A stretch of 64,000 nt of DNA, taken from Coriobacteriia bacterium (GTDB taxonomy: Bacteria; Actinomycetota; Coriobacteriia; Coriobacteriales; QAMH01). The DNA lies in contig QAMH01000006.1 in assembly GCA_003149935.1 (NCBI GenBank), positions 186,001-250,000 of the forward strand, given 5' to 3'. The translations under genes and the position numbers were made by a program. The notes under the pieces were generated by a model. The model ran no database searches, was not told the origin of the DNA, and saw nothing but the letters and a program-made list of their open reading frames with translations. Position 1 is the first letter of the stretch, and each line of letters begins with the position of its first letter. This document shows, piece by piece, positions 9,225 to 17,140 of the stretch.

Positions 9225-10226
9225 ATGGAACCAACGACAAGCCGTGGGACGCGTTACGATGACGCCGATCACGCTGAACTGCGGACGAATGACCAAAACG
9301 CCACGCAGGATATGAGCGAGAAGAGCTTCTTCGATGCCGAGGAATATCTCGAGAGCTTCTCGGCGCTCGGGACGAGCATGGCCCAGGGTCGCGACCTCAA
9401 GAAGAAACGCAAGGCGCTTGACGAGTACAAAAAGACGCTCGCCACGCTCAAGCAGGCCTACGACGACCGTGTGAATATCGCGCTCAATCACGAGTCAATA
9501 CTCGTTGATCAGGAGCACATTATCGCGGCGACCAACTCCGATATCGAACGCGCCACGCGCAATCGCGAGGAGATCGAGGCCAAGATCGCCGAGGCTAACG
9601 ACGACCTTGCCGATCTCAAGCGCAGGCAGGCAAAGGAGCGTCGTCCGCTCGAGGACGAGCTCGACCTGCGCAACGCCGAGCTTGCCTCGGCCAAAGACGA
9701 GCTCAAGCAGGTGAAGGCCCAGCGCGACTCCCTCGACCTCTTCGATGCGGACTCGCCTGCGGTTGCCTCGACGGAAGCGGCTCACGATGCCGTGGTCGAC
9801 AAGGTCAACGGCAAACTCGAAGCCGCCAAGGCCGCGCAACGCAGCGCCCAGAAGGCTCTCGATGCGCGTGAGAAAGAGGAACGCTCCAAGCAGAAGCGCG
9901 CGCTCGACGGCATCAAGCATCTCAACGGCGACAAGGAGAAGGCGGAAAAGCGCGTCGAGGAGCTTGAGAAGCGCCTTGCCGCAGCCCACGAACGCGTCAG
10001 CTTTTGCGAGTACGTTATCGAGCATCCCGAGGAAACCGAGGCCATGGCCGCGCGCATCGAGGAGAACGAGAGGACGGCGGCTGCGATGGAAGCGCAGGTC
10101 AGCAGTCTCGAGTCCAAGCATGCGCTTAGCAAGGCGGCATCGGGGAAGGCACGTGCCGTCGTCATCGTCGCGGCAATCGCCTTCGTCATCTTTATAATCT
10201 TCCTTCTCGTCATCTCAAATCGATAG
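9225..10226 (+). CDS. Tail-anchored coiled-coil protein
   Basis: The 333-residue protein is nearly all charged heptad-like helix from about residue 35 to 300 (for example EEIEAKIAEANDDLADLK). It ends with one hydrophobic span (VVIVAAIAFVIFIIFLLVIS) followed by only two residues. This is a tail-anchored topology with the coiled coil in the cytosol. I recognise no enzymatic motif. The ATG at 9225 is chosen because GAGGGAGA precedes it. It is divergent from fic and is followed 11 bases later by the isochorismatase-like gene. A structural or tethering role is a guess. Confidence 0.75.
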   Translation: MEPTTSRGTRYDDADHAELRTNDQNATQDMSEKSFFDAEEYLESFSALGTSMAQGRDLKKKRKALDEYKKTLATLKQAYDDRVNIALNHESILVDQEHIIAATNSDIERATRNREEIEAKIAEANDDLADLKRRQAKERRPLEDELDLRNAELASAKDELKQVKAQRDSLDLFDADSPAVASTEAAHDAVVDKVNGKLEAAKAAQRSAQKALDAREKEERSKQKRALDGIKHLNGDKEKAEKRVEELEKRLAAAHERVSFCEYVIEHPEETEAMAARIEENERTAAAMEAQVSSLESKHALSKAASGKARAVVIVAAIAFVIFIIFLLVISNR

Positions 10227-10236
10227 GAGCAATCTC

Positions 10237-10833
10237 ATGGCGTATCTTCCCGTCGCACAGGAAACCACCTGGCAGCAGTCCGACAACATCGACCTGAGCA
10301 AGACGGCCGTGCTTGTCGTTGACGTACTCGGAGGATCGAATCCCGTCCTGCCCGTCCTCGAGGAGATGGTGTCGAACAGCGCAGCCATCACGAAAGCCGC
10401 GCGTGCGGCGGGCGTGCCGGTCGTATTCGTTGACGATGCGCATATTCCCGGTCTGGACCGTGAGCTCGAGCTATGGGGCGAGCACGGCATCGTCGACACG
10501 GAGGATGCGCAGCCCGCGGCAGCGCTTGAGCCATGCGCGAGCGATTACATCATCCCGAAGCGTCGTTACGACGGCTTCTTCCAGACCGACCTTGACCTGA
10601 CCTTGCGCGAGCTTGGCGTTGACACGCTCATCGTCGTAGGCGCGGATACCAACATCTGCGTGCTCCAGACGCTGGCAGGGGCGTACTTCCGCGGCTACAA
10701 GACCATCGTTGCCGCCGATGCGACGGCCACCTTCCTCATCGGCACGCAGGAATATGCCCTCGACTACTTCTCGCGTTGCTATGATTCGCGGGTGGTCGAT
10801 ACCGCCCACGTGCTCGCGTATCTTGCCGCCTAG
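10237..10833 (+). CDS. Isochorismatase-family cysteine hydrolase
   Basis: The 198-residue protein shows the family fold and its catalytic triad: Asp29 in VLVVDV, Lys108 in IIPKRRYDGF and Cys141 in GADTNICVLQT, with the conserved cis-peptide region just before the Cys. Members hydrolyse nicotinamide, isochorismate, N-carbamoyl amines or related amides; the sequence alone does not decide which. AGGAG lies eight bases before the ATG. The next gene, a glutamine-amidotransferase-like hydrolase, starts directly after this stop. Together they suggest breakdown of an amide or gamma-glutamyl compound. Confidence 0.88.
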   Translation: MAYLPVAQETTWQQSDNIDLSKTAVLVVDVLGGSNPVLPVLEEMVSNSAAITKAARAAGVPVVFVDDAHIPGLDRELELWGEHGIVDTEDAQPAAALEPCASDYIIPKRRYDGFFQTDLDLTLRELGVDTLIVVGADTNICVLQTLAGAYFRGYKTIVAADATATFLIGTQEYALDYFSRCYDSRVVDTAHVLAYLAA

Positions 10834-11652
10834 ATGAGCGCGAGCAACAATCAGGAGCGGGGGACGCTTCCCATCATCGGCATCGTGCCCACGCAGATGC
10901 CCGAAGACCACATCTTCCGCGTGAATGACCACTACATCAACTCCATCGTGCTTTCCGGTGGTGTGCCGCTCATATTCCCGCTCTCGCAAGACCGGCGTGT
11001 CTACGAGCGCTTACTGCCCATCGTCGATGGCTTCGTGCTCACGGGCGGCCAGGACGTTGACCCGGAGCGTTACGGAGTCTCGCCAGATGCCGATGACTAC
11101 GAGAAACTGGGCGAAATCACGCCGCTGCGTGATGCCGTCGAGGAACTCATTCTCGATTTCGCGCATCGCTTCGACGTGCCGACGCTCGGCATTTGCCGCG
11201 GCATGCAGACCATGAACGTGCACTATGGCGGGACGCTTTACGTCGATTTGCCCGCTCAGTACGATGGTGTGGATTCCCTTACGCGGAGGCCCATCCTGCA
11301 TTGGCAGGTCGAAGAGCCGACAGAGGCGGCCCATTACATCGACGTGAAGCGCGGATCGCGTCTGCATGGCATACTCGGAGCGGATTCTTCGGCAGCGAAC
11401 TCGTTTCATCACCAGGGCGTGCGCATGGTTGCCGATGGCTTTGTGCCGGTTGCGTATGCATCGGATGGCCTCATCGAGGCCATCGAGGCCATCGACAAGA
11501 CCTTCATGCTCGGCGTGCAATGGCATCCCGAATTTTTCCTCGGCGAGAAGCACATGGGAAATCTCTTCAACGCACTTGTCGAAGAGGCGATCCGGGCACG
11601 CATGAGCGGACGCCTGGATGCAGACGCCCAACGGGAGTTTTTCTCGCGCTAG
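10834..11652 (+). CDS. Gamma-glutamyl-gamma-aminobutyrate hydrolase family protein (peptidase C26)
   Basis: The 272-residue protein is a class I glutamine amidotransferase-like hydrolase. It has the nucleophile elbow LGICRGMQ (Cys121), the oxyanion part LTGGQDVDP, and the His/Glu pair in GVQWHPEFF near residue 238. This matches PuuD-type enzymes that cleave gamma-glutamyl bonds. Its ATG abuts the stop of the upstream isochorismatase-like gene, so the two are probably translated together. Its 3' end abuts the convergent gene at 11653. Confidence 0.88.
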   Translation: MSASNNQERGTLPIIGIVPTQMPEDHIFRVNDHYINSIVLSGGVPLIFPLSQDRRVYERLLPIVDGFVLTGGQDVDPERYGVSPDADDYEKLGEITPLRDAVEELILDFAHRFDVPTLGICRGMQTMNVHYGGTLYVDLPAQYDGVDSLTRRPILHWQVEEPTEAAHYIDVKRGSRLHGILGADSSAANSFHHQGVRMVADGFVPVAYASDGLIEAIEAIDKTFMLGVQWHPEFFLGEKHMGNLFNALVEEAIRARMSGRLDADAQREFFSR

Positions 11653-12690
11653 TTAAAGCTCGTCTTTGTCAAGCGCGACGAGGGCTTCGACGAGCTCGGG
11701 CCTCATGCGCCAGATGTAATCGCCTGGGCGATTGTCCATCTCGTTGGCATTGCGCCCGATGAACATGATTGGCCACCATGAACCCTTGAAGTTACCGCGC
11801 TCCATCTCGCGTGCGACGTTGCGTGCGTAGGTGCGTAGAAGGCTACTGTAGTATTCGCGATCATGCAGGAACTGGTTAGCGAGCTCCTCGGTAGTGATCT
11901 CATCGCCGTTTTCGTGGATAAACTTGAGCACCTTGATGATTTCCGGTGTGGTGAGTTCCTCGTTTTCGAGGATGGTGATCCACTGGTGGATGCTCATGTC
12001 CGGGTCGTAGTCGATCGCGTAGGGCCACCAAGCCGAATCGTCGGCAGCTTTGTAGGAACGCGCTGCAATCTCGAAGAAGGGCTCATCGCACACGGCGGCG
12101 ACTTCCTTGAGGAGGCGTACGTAGCGTGCCCCTTTCATCACGATGGGAGTGTTGATGCCGAATTGGCCATGGAGGTATTCACGGCTCTTCTCGCCGAAGG
12201 GGAGGTAGAACGTGGGGCGCATCCAATAGAGGGTGCGCGTGAGGCGTGCCTTCGTGATGCCATCCTGCTTGTGGACCGTGTCGAAGAGCTCGCAGAACTT
12301 CGTGAATGTCTCCTCGTCGCGCTCGCCTTGGTCGGCAAACTCAAGGGCGGTCTCGAAGAGACGCCAGCAATCGTCCACGCCCTGGTCCGAGTCATCGAAG
12401 TACTGCCAGTGCTCCTGGTTTGAGCAAGGAATGCCGATGAAATCATGGGGTAGGGGGGCATCTACGCCAAAGCGCTGCATGATGGTCTCGATCGCGCTCC
12501 TGCGGTCGACCTCGATCATGGAACGATTGAAAGCGGTGAAGAACGTGAAGGGGTCGATGTTGGTTCGCTCGTCATCGCCCGTGATTTCGGCAAAGACGCT
12601 CAGGATCTCGCCTCGGTTGTACTTGCGCGCAAGGAGCGCGTCGGCGATTGCCTCGTATGCGGGAATCCAGGTGAAAAGTTCTTGTGACAC
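11653..12690 (-). CDS. Hypothetical protein, soluble, 345 residues
   Basis: I do not recognise this protein. It starts with GTG after AAAGGA, and the sequence is acidic and rich in aromatic residues (WWPYAIDYDPDMSIHQW, GSWWPIMFIGRN, YIWRMRPELVEAL). The last block resembles the N-terminal part of some McrB-like proteins, but no Walker motif or nuclease motif is present. It stands alone on the minus strand and shares an upstream region containing an inverted repeat (12713-12750) with the divergent gene at 12846. No function is proposed. Confidence 0.75.
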   Translation of the reverse strand: MSQELFTWIPAYEAIADALLARKYNRGEILSVFAEITGDDERTNIDPFTFFTAFNRSMIEVDRRSAIETIMQRFGVDAPLPHDFIGIPCSNQEHWQYFDDSDQGVDDCWRLFETALEFADQGERDEETFTKFCELFDTVHKQDGITKARLTRTLYWMRPTFYLPFGEKSREYLHGQFGINTPIVMKGARYVRLLKEVAAVCDEPFFEIAARSYKAADDSAWWPYAIDYDPDMSIHQWITILENEELTTPEIIKVLKFIHENGDEITTEELANQFLHDREYYSSLLRTYARNVAREMERGNFKGSWWPIMFIGRNANEMDNRPGDYIWRMRPELVEALVALDKDEL

Positions 12691-12712
12691 GGTTCACGTC
12701 CTTTACAGTGGC

Positions 12713-12750
12713 TCGCGAATGATAAAATCTAAGTAATAATTTTATCGCGA
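12713..12750. promoter_or_regulatory. Interrupted inverted repeat between divergent genes
   Basis: TCGCGA-ATG-ATAAAAT on the left is matched by ATTTTAT-CGCGA on the right, with a 3-base bulge. It lies in the AT-rich control region shared by the genes at 12690 and 12846, as expected for an operator of divergent promoters. No regulator is assigned. Confidence 0.4.
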
Positions 12751-12845
12751 ACCCGGGTGCGGGCATAGAACCAATTACCTGGCTGGTACAAAGCGACAGC
12801 CTCGATGAGCAAACGGCTTCACGACGAAGAGCAAGGAGGACCACC

Positions 12846-13580
12846 ATGGATATGACGACTCTCAAGTCCATGCAGGATGCCGCAGTCGCCATCGGCTCGG
12901 CTACCAAGTACATCGGTGCCGCCAATCTCGAACTGGGAAAAGTCGCCCTTCCCGCCATGAAGTCCGCGGTGGGCAATGTCCCCAGGCTTGTCGAGAAGAC
13001 CTTCGACCAAGCACGTCATGGCTCAAGCAACGAGGAACGTCGCCATGCCGCAGCCGTCATCGGCGTGGGCGTCGTTGTCGTGTCGGCATTGACCGTCGCG
13101 ACTTTTGCGCATTTCTCCCATAAGGTTCGCAAGTCACGCGCCTTGCGTGCCCAAAAACGCCAGGTCGCCGCTGCCCTTGCGCGCGAGAAGCAAATAGACG
13201 AGACCATCGCCTCGGCCGTTGCCCTGCGTCCGGCCACGGCTCTCGAGAAAGACGCCCCCGGCGACGACCTCGCCTTTGCGAAGGAGCCCGGTTGCTTTGC
13301 CATTCTCACCTACGAGCCCGACGTTGCCGCCGATGATCCCGGCGCCTATCGTGACGTCTACGTAGGGGCCGCTGCCTCCATGCTCGAGGGTGTGCGCAAG
13401 CAGCTCGATGGCAAGGGCAATCTTTACGTGCATGCGGACATGAGCTACGAGCTTCCCGTATACGTGGCTTTCTTCCCCTGCGATGAGTCCAAGTTGCTCG
13501 AAGAGCGCGCCAAGCTCATCAAGGCGCTCGGTGCGAAGGATTCGTACAACATGGTCGCCTCGGCAACCGAGCTCGATTAG
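12846..13580 (+). CDS. Membrane-anchored protein with C-terminal GIY-YIG-like domain
   Basis: AAGGAGG precedes the ATG. An N-terminal segment of about 75 residues is followed by a hydrophobic span ([20 protein letters not shown]), a basic stretch, and a C-terminal domain of about 100 residues ([66 protein letters not shown]). From memory this resembles GIY-YIG-like domains found in several coriobacterial proteins (YVG, KGN..VYAD, SYN motifs). The usual catalytic Arg/Glu constellation is not clear, so nuclease activity is doubtful. Confidence 0.65.
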   Translation: MDMTTLKSMQDAAVAIGSATKYIGAANLELGKVALPAMKSAVGNVPRLVEKTFDQARHGSSNEERRHAAAVIGVGVVVVSALTVATFAHFSHKVRKSRALRAQKRQVAAALAREKQIDETIASAVALRPATALEKDAPGDDLAFAKEPGCFAILTYEPDVAADDPGAYRDVYVGAAASMLEGVRKQLDGKGNLYVHADMSYELPVYVAFFPCDESKLLEERAKLIKALGAKDSYNMVASATELD

Positions 13581-13594
13581 GGGGACGTAACAGC

Positions 13595-14095
13595 ATGTCA
13601 CAAGCCACGCGCGAGGCCGAGGGCCTCACCTTGCTCGGCAACCAGCACACCCAATACGCGCAAGACTATGACCCCAGCCTGCTCGAGACCTTTGAGAACA
13701 AACACCCCGGTCACGACTACATGGTCACGTTTCGCTGTCCGGAGTTCACGACGCTGTGCCCCATTACCGGCCAGCCCGATTTCGCAACGCTCTACATCAA
13801 CTACGTTCCGGACGAGCGCATGGTCGAGAGCAAGAGCCTCAAGCTCTACCTCTTCTCCTTCCGCAATCACGGTGACTTTCACGAAGACGTCGTGAACGTA
13901 ATCATGCACGATCTCGTTGAGCTCATGAGCCCCAAGTACATCGAGGTGCGCGGCATGTTCTACCCGCGTGGTGGCATCTCCATCTACCCGTTTGCCAATT
14001 GGGCACGCCCAGGTGCGGGCTACGAGCAAATTGCCGCCGAGCGCATGTTCTCGCAGCTCTCGGATCTCGACTCGGGAGACGGCGCGCGCGGATAG
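13595..14095 (+). CDS. queF: NADPH-dependent 7-cyano-7-deazaguanine (preQ0) reductase QueF
   Basis: The 166-residue protein is a unimodular QueF. It has the nucleophile in EFTTLCP (Cys55), the acid in TGQPDF (Asp62) and the family stretch [19 protein letters not shown] that binds NADPH and substrate. It reduces the nitrile of preQ0 to the amine of preQ1, the base inserted into tRNA on the way to queuosine. No queC/D/E genes are near; a queuosine-precursor transporter with a preQ1 riboswitch lies 600 bases downstream and gluQ at 39503. Salvage of preQ0 is therefore plausible, though de novo genes may be elsewhere. Confidence 0.93.
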   Translation: MSQATREAEGLTLLGNQHTQYAQDYDPSLLETFENKHPGHDYMVTFRCPEFTTLCPITGQPDFATLYINYVPDERMVESKSLKLYLFSFRNHGDFHEDVVNVIMHDLVELMSPKYIEVRGMFYPRGGISIYPFANWARPGAGYEQIAAERMFSQLSDLDSGDGARG

Positions 14096-14101
14096 CGGCA
14101 C

Positions 14102-14467
14102 TTAATCGCCTATGCCATACTGCTCGTAAAGGGACTCCTTGTCGACGCTTTCAAGGGCAGCGACGATATCGTCGGAAGAAACGCCTGCATCAACCATTGC
14201 GGTAAAGAGGGCGCTCATGCGAGACGCTCCCTCCGCAAGACCCTCCTCGCGTCCAACGCGCACGCCGTAGTCATAGCGGTCTGTGAGCTCCTGCTCTAAG
14301 GTATGAATGCCCATCTGAAGCTCCTCGCTCTCGCACGCAAGCCTGACCGCTTGTTCCAGGTTACGCACCAGTCCATCGCTTGCGGACGCGTTGTTGGTGA
14401 GTATGTATTGTAACAGCTTGACGGTGGGCTCATCGAGCGTGGAGAGGTCTCCCGTGGCGTTATACAT
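14102..14467 (-). pseudogene. C-terminal remnant of an Rpn-family (PD-(D/E)XK) nuclease/transposase gene
   Basis: The 121-residue reading frame begins at the internal-looking MYNATGDLSTLDEPTVKLLQ. It ends with the glycine/arginine-rich helical tail (YDYGVRVGREEGLAEGASRMSALF) typical of the C-terminus of Rpn/PDDEXK_2 proteins. The N-terminal catalytic domain of roughly 200 residues is missing. Upstream (14481-14550) is not coding but matches another intergenic repeat at 41280. I read this as a truncated gene left by a deletion or repeat insertion. Confidence 0.7.
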
Positions 14468-14480
14468 GCGGCGTGCGAGA

Positions 14481-14550
14481 CAGAGCCGAGGTCCAAGGGA
14501 GCGCGCCGTAAGGACCGCGAAGCGGGCCGTCGGGAAGCGACCGTCGAGGC
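14481..14550 (-). repeat. Dispersed repeat, copy A
   Basis: Read on the minus strand, this stretch matches about nine of ten bases of 41280-41349 on the plus strand, including TCCCTTGGACCTCGGCTC. It is intergenic in both places, here abutting the broken Rpn gene. Confidence 0.7.
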
Positions 14551-14635
14551 GAGTTTCGCACGCCGCATCCTTCGCGTCATGGACAATGCTGTGCTACTAT
14601 GACCGCCGTATTGTAAATCCGCCGCATGGGCGACG

Positions 14636-14672
14636 GGGGCTGTTCGCAACATCCAGCCATAAAAAACCAAGG
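14636..14672 (+). promoter_or_regulatory. preQ1-I riboswitch upstream of the queuosine precursor transporter
   Basis: A 5-bp stem GGCTG (14638-14642) / CAGCC (14654-14658) encloses the 11-base loop TTCGCAACATC and is followed by the A-rich tail ATAAAAAACCAAGG. This matches the compact preQ1-I pseudoknot aptamer, whose hallmarks are a short stem, an 11-12-base loop and an AAAAAAC-AAGG tail. The tail carries the AAGGA ribosome site of the transporter (start 14680), so ligand binding should block translation initiation, as in the Thermoanaerobacter aptamer. Gene context supports it. Confidence 0.88.
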
Positions 14673-14679
14673 AATCATC

Positions 14680-15378
14680 ATGGAGAAAACTCAACGTAAC
14701 CTCATGCTTTGTGGCATGGTATTCGCCATTGCGCTCGTCGTGTCAAATATGGTGGCGGCAAAGACGATTGCGACGGGCTTCACCCTGTTCGGCACGGCCG
14801 TTGTCGTTCCCAGCGCGGTCATATGCTACTTCATCACCTTTCTTATGACAGACGTGGTTGGCGAGATCTGGGGACGCAAGGAAGCGCAGCTCATCGTCAA
14901 GTGGGGCTTTGTCTGCCAGGTCATCGCTTGCGTGCTCATTGCCATCGCGCAGGTGCTGCCAGCGGCAAATCCCGAGATGCAGGGTTCCTACGAGATGCTG
15001 CTCGGTCAGAACGTCGTCTTTGTCATTGCCTCGCTGCTCGCGTATCTCACGAGCCAGAGCTGGGATGTCTTCGTCTTTCACAAGATTCGCGGGTTCTTCC
15101 TGAGCCGTGGCAAGAGCAGTGCGTGGCGCTGGGTGTGGAACAACGCCTCGACCATGAGTTCACAGGCGATTGACACCGTCATCTACATCACGGTCGCCTT
15201 TGGCATCGGCATGGGCTGGGCCTTCGACACGGCTATGCTGCCGACGCTTCTTGCGATGATGGTGGGGCAGTACGTCTGCAAGTTCATCCTCGCCGCTCTC
15301 GATACGCCCGTTTTCTACTTCCTCACGCGCCGCAGCGGTTGCGCCGAGCCGACCGCAGTCGAGCAGGAAGCGGTATAA
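14680..15378 (+). CDS. yhhQ: Queuosine precursor transporter (YhhQ/COG1738 family)
   Basis: The 232-residue membrane protein has about six spans and family features NLMLCGMVFAIALVVSNMVAAK, FLMTDVVGEIWG and ASTMSSQAIDTVIYI. The family imports preQ0/preQ1 across the cytoplasmic membrane. The ATG at 14680 is set by AAGGA at 14670-14674. That site is part of a preQ1-I riboswitch tail, so expression should fall when preQ1 is plentiful. With QueF upstream this gives a salvage route: import of preQ0, then reduction to preQ1. Confidence 0.92.
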   Translation: MEKTQRNLMLCGMVFAIALVVSNMVAAKTIATGFTLFGTAVVVPSAVICYFITFLMTDVVGEIWGRKEAQLIVKWGFVCQVIACVLIAIAQVLPAANPEMQGSYEMLLGQNVVFVIASLLAYLTSQSWDVFVFHKIRGFFLSRGKSSAWRWVWNNASTMSSQAIDTVIYITVAFGIGMGWAFDTAMLPTLLAMMVGQYVCKFILAALDTPVFYFLTRRSGCAEPTAVEQEAV

Positions 15379-15462
15379 AACGTCTGTCCGAATCTGCTCC
15401 GAGTTCGCTTTGCTTCGATGTCCGGAATTACTCCGGAATACATCGGTAATTCGACCAAAAGC

Positions 15463-15491
15463 ATCCGGCGAAACTGTTAGATTCGCCGGAT
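15463..15491. promoter_or_regulatory. Perfect 10-bp hairpin upstream of the JAMM-like gene
   Basis: ATCCGGCGAA (15463-15472) and TTCGCCGGAT (15482-15491) enclose a 9-base loop. There is no T-run, so it is more likely an operator or 5'-leader structure than a terminator. It sits 37 bases before the GTG start at 15528. Confidence 0.45.
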
Positions 15492-15527
15492 ACGATTGCC
15501 TTTCCGTCTTCCGCGAGGGAGGAGAAG

Positions 15528-16124
15528 GTGGTCGTGAGACACGAAGAACCACTGGTGAGACTGGGGGAGAGCGCGAATGCGCTGTCGGTTTCGCCGATTG
15601 TCAACACGAAGGGGTATCACGACGCGTTTCGCGCTATGCCATTGCCAGCAGCTGTCGTGGAGGCCGCTTACCGTCAGGCTGGGCGTATCCTATCTGCAAC
15701 CGATGGAACCGAGTTCGAATATCTCGTTGCCATTGACGCGCGCACAGGGGCGTTGGTGGCCGACAATCTGGATGCGTTGCCGATGGTGCGCAGAAGAACG
15801 GCATTCCGCGAATCTGATGTCGATAAAATCTGGGCGCGTGAAAATGGTGTCGTTCTGATTCATAACCATCCAATGAGCTTTCAACCGTCATTTCGAGATG
15901 TGATGACTGCAGCAGAACACGTGGTCGTTGTTGCTTCTGTTGTCATCGGGCATGATGGATCGGTCTGGTACGTGGCAGTGGACGATCCAACAATTGCTGG
16001 TAAATTAGCCGACGCTTATAATGAGATTAAGGACAGCTTGGGTGATTTCGCCGAGTCGATGGTGTTAAAAACTGTCTTGAACGAAGATAACGGCAAGCAT
16101 GTGGATTGGAGGAGGATGAGATGA
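15528..16124 (+). CDS. JAB/MPN (JAMM)-like metalloprotease-fold protein
   Basis: The 198-residue protein contains GVVLIHNHPMSFQPSFRDV near residues 107-125, followed by AAEHVVVVASVVIGHDGSVWYVAV. The HxHP...S..D pattern is the zinc site of JAB/MPN-like enzymes as in RadC and phage head-associated peptidases, though here with six rather than seven residues between the second His and the Ser. It starts with GTG after GAGGGAGGAGAAG. Its stop overlaps the ATG of a 52-residue gene by ATGA, so the two are translationally coupled. The region is more AT-rich than the flanks, hinting at acquisition. Confidence 0.6.
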   Translation: MVVRHEEPLVRLGESANALSVSPIVNTKGYHDAFRAMPLPAAVVEAAYRQAGRILSATDGTEFEYLVAIDARTGALVADNLDALPMVRRRTAFRESDVDKIWARENGVVLIHNHPMSFQPSFRDVMTAAEHVVVVASVVIGHDGSVWYVAVDDPTIAGKLADAYNEIKDSLGDFAESMVLKTVLNEDNGKHVDWRRMR

Positions 16125-16279
16125 GCGTGAATGATGAGATGATCTATATGGTATGCGATGATACCAACAACTACGATATCAACGACATAGACCTCTCGAT
16201 GGTTCCTCCTGAGGTGATGGAAAGGGTGCTTGCGGTAATTGGATCCGTACCGGATTCTAAGCAGGCAACCGTCTCCTAG
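16121..16279 (+). CDS. Small acidic protein coupled to the JAMM-like gene
   Basis: The 52-residue frame (MSVNDEMIYMVCDDTNNYDI...) begins inside the stop of the upstream gene (ATGA overlap) and has a strong GGAGGAGG site six bases before. It is acidic and lacks recognisable motifs. A terminator follows at 16301-16350, so the pair forms a closed two-gene operon. The layout resembles a toxin-antitoxin or enzyme-inhibitor pair, but nothing in the sequence proves this. Confidence 0.6.
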   Translation: MSVNDEMIYMVCDDTNNYDINDIDLSMVPPEVMERVLAVIGSVPDSKQATVS

Positions 16280-16300
16280 CCTTGATATCATAGGCGGGTC

Positions 16301-16350
16301 AAAGCACTGGCACGGGGTGTATTGCTCCTTCCGCCGGTGCTTTCGTTTTT
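16301..16350 (+). terminator. Rho-independent terminator after the two-gene operon
   Basis: AAAGCAC and GTGCTTT pair, extended by GGC/GCC after a mismatch, and are followed by CGTTTTT. It lies 20 bases after the stop of the 52-residue gene. Confidence 0.7.
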
Positions 16351-16448
16351 GGGTAAAAGCAGCCCCATTCTCTTCTTGGTCGAATATAATATGAATTCGA
16401 GATAGATATACCTGGCGCACGCCGCCATGAGGAGCAGAGGAGCGCATC

Positions 16449-16880
16449 ATGAGTTTCTTCAAGGAGTTCAAGGAGTTCATCAACCAGGGCGACGTGATGG
16501 ACATGGCCGTCGGCATCATCATCGGCGGTGCGTTGACGGCAATCGTCACGGCGTTGACTTCGGGCATCATTCAACCGCTCATTAACTTCATCACGGGTGG
16601 AAATGCCGAGGTCGGGGGATTGGTCATTCCGGGAACGGGAATCGACTTCGGGTCGTTCATCAGCGCCTGCATCAACTTCCTCATCATCGCCTTCATCGTG
16701 TTCTGCCTTGTCAAGGGCGTGAACAAGATGAGAAGCATGGGCAAGAAGGACGATGCAGAGCCCGATGCCCCCTGCTGCCCGTTTTGCCTCGAGGAAGTCA
16801 AGGTGGGTGCGACGCGTTGTCCGCATTGCGCCGGCGTCTTCGAGGCTCCCGCAACATCTGAGCAACCGAAATTTGCTTGA
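16449..16880 (+). CDS. mscL: Large-conductance mechanosensitive channel MscL with C-terminal zinc ribbon
   Basis: The first about 100 residues are a standard MscL: FKEFINQGDVMDMAVGIIIGGALTAIVTAL (TM1), a short periplasmic loop, and FISACINFLIIAFIVFCLVKGVNK (TM2). MscL opens under membrane tension and saves cells from hypo-osmotic shock. The usual cytoplasmic helix bundle is replaced or extended by CCPFCLEEVKVGATRCPHC, a double CxxC zinc ribbon. A TATAAT box lies at 16385-16390, with GAGG before the ATG. Confidence 0.93.
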   Translation: MSFFKEFKEFINQGDVMDMAVGIIIGGALTAIVTALTSGIIQPLINFITGGNAEVGGLVIPGTGIDFGSFISACINFLIIAFIVFCLVKGVNKMRSMGKKDDAEPDAPCCPFCLEEVKVGATRCPHCAGVFEAPATSEQPKFA

Positions 16881-16939
16881 GTGCGCGCACGGCCCTCGCG
16901 CGTGATAAGCTCACGTGTGTCATCGTGGAAAGGAGCATC

Positions 16940-17137
16940 GTGAGAATTAGGATGAACGAGGACCGCGAGTACGTCGACAAGATTCGCGCGGGAATCCTCA
17001 AGCGTGAGGGCTATTGCCCATGCAAAGTGCAGATAAGCGAAGAGAACCACTGCATGTGCCAGGAGTTTCGTGACCAGATTGCAGACCCGGAGTTCGAGGG
17101 TTACTGCCACTGCAGGCTCTATTACAAGGAGCTGTAG
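16940..17137 (+). CDS. Ferredoxin-thioredoxin reductase catalytic-like Fe-S protein
   Basis: The 65-residue protein carries three C-x-C pairs, CPC, CMC and CHC, within GYCPCKVQ, HCMCQEFRDQI and EGYCHCRLYYKEL. FTR catalytic subunits hold a [4Fe-4S] cluster beside a redox disulfide that reduces thioredoxin. Here the spacing is CPC-x9-CMC-x15-CHC rather than that of the plant enzyme. A GTG at 16940 is preferred because AAAGGAG lies five bases upstream; an ATG at 16952 is possible. The gene is followed three bases later by sbcD. Confidence 0.72.
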   Translation: MRIRMNEDREYVDKIRAGILKREGYCPCKVQISEENHCMCQEFRDQIADPEFEGYCHCRLYYKEL

Positions 17138-17140
17138 TCC

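Noticed and set aside
9066..9491. Minus-strand frame overlapping the start of the coiled-coil gene
   Set aside because: It is antisense to a well-supported gene with a good ribosome site and has no recognisable domain; it also covers the fic promoter.
14296..14694. 132-codon minus-strand frame covering repeat copy A and the riboswitch
   Set aside because: It overlaps the preQ1 aptamer and the Rpn remnant in another frame, and its product matches only the spurious translation of the other repeat copy.
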